Assembly (NCBI RefSeq): GCF_004168205.1
Contig: NZ_RCYB01000099.1
Coordinates: forward strand, 1 to 6,789
Origin: Catenibacterium sp. co_0103
GTDB lineage: Bacteria; Bacillota_I; Bacilli_A; Erysipelotrichales; Coprobacillaceae
Direction: 5' to 3'
DNA length: 6,789 bases
The notes below the pieces were generated by a model. It searched no databases. It worked only from the letters and a program-made list of their open reading frames with translations, and was not told the origin of the DNA. The translations under genes were made by a program, and so were the position numbers. This document shows positions 6,675-6,789 of this stretch, piece by piece; position 1 is the stretch's first letter; each line of letters begins with the position of its first letter.

Positions 6675-6708
6675 AAAGTCAGGGGTATGAACTCCTGGCT
6701 TTGCTTTT
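6675..6708. terminator. Hairpin, possible two-way terminator
   Basis: Eleven consecutive pairs join 6675-6685 to 6692-6702 (two are G-U on the plus strand) around a 6-base loop. On the plus strand it is followed by GCTTTTA; on the minus strand the stem ends in TTTTT (6677-6673). It could stop a minus-strand gene entering from the right, back up the def terminator, or belong to a mobile-element end (see 6713-6732). Confidence 0.5.
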
Positions 6709-6712
6709 ATGC

Positions 6713-6732
6713 TGTCAACTTTTTAGGGGCAG
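6713..6732. repeat. Motif resembling an insertion-sequence terminal repeat
   Basis: TGTCAAC, a T run and AGGGGCAG here resemble, from memory, the terminal inverted repeats of IS3-family (IS150-like) elements, whose ends read roughly CTGnCCCC-AAAAA-GTTGACA. No transposase gene and no second copy of the repeat are seen in the window. Either this is a solitary leftover end, or an element lies beyond the right edge. The call rests on motif resemblance alone. Confidence 0.3.
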
Positions 6733-6789
6733 TTTTCTGCTATCTGTTTTGTTTATTTCATAAATCATTTATCATGTTCTTAAGGTCAA

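Overview
The window looks like ordinary chromosome of an AT-rich, low-GC Gram-positive bacterium (Bacillota). The evidence is a class 1B dihydroorotate dehydrogenase (PyrD plus PyrK), a type 2 peptide deformylase, a UPF0223 protein, a YlbF-like protein and a Bacillus-like FtsW. The order UPF0223, ftsW, ylbF-like, rsmD, coaD resembles the ykt/yla/ylb neighbourhood of Bacillus, with genes lost or moved. The short proteins and the missing ylbG and pyrR parts would fit an Erysipelotrichia-type gut Firmicute. That placement is inference only.

Positions 5907 down to 103 carry eight minus-strand genes packed as one apparent operon: UPF0223 gene, ftsW, ylbF-like gene, rsmD, coaD, pyrC, pyrK, pyrD. 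Neighbouring genes overlap by 4, 4, 20, 4 and 8 bases or are separated by 3 and 1 bases, so internal regulatory leaders have no room. The run starts at a probable promoter near 5934-5962 and ends at a strong Rho-independent terminator (81-104) whose hairpin overlaps the pyrD stop codon. The genes join cell-wall synthesis at the septum (FtsW), ribosome methylation (RsmD), coenzyme A synthesis (CoaD) and the middle of de novo pyrimidine synthesis (PyrC, then PyrK/PyrD, taking carbamoyl-aspartate to orotate).

Across a divergent intergenic region of about 120 bases lies def (peptide deformylase) on the plus strand, with a good extended -10 promoter, a very short leader and its own UUCG-loop terminator (6595-6619). 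It appears to be monocistronic.

The two edges differ from the core. Positions 1-80 are clearly GC-richer (41 of 80 bases) and contain the possible tail of a plus-strand reading frame. Positions 6620-6789 hold an 11-bp hairpin and a motif resembling an insertion-sequence terminal repeat, with no complete gene. I see no CRISPR array, tRNA or rRNA. The core is housekeeping; the points worth a second look are the operon architecture, some deviant motif residues, and the two edges.
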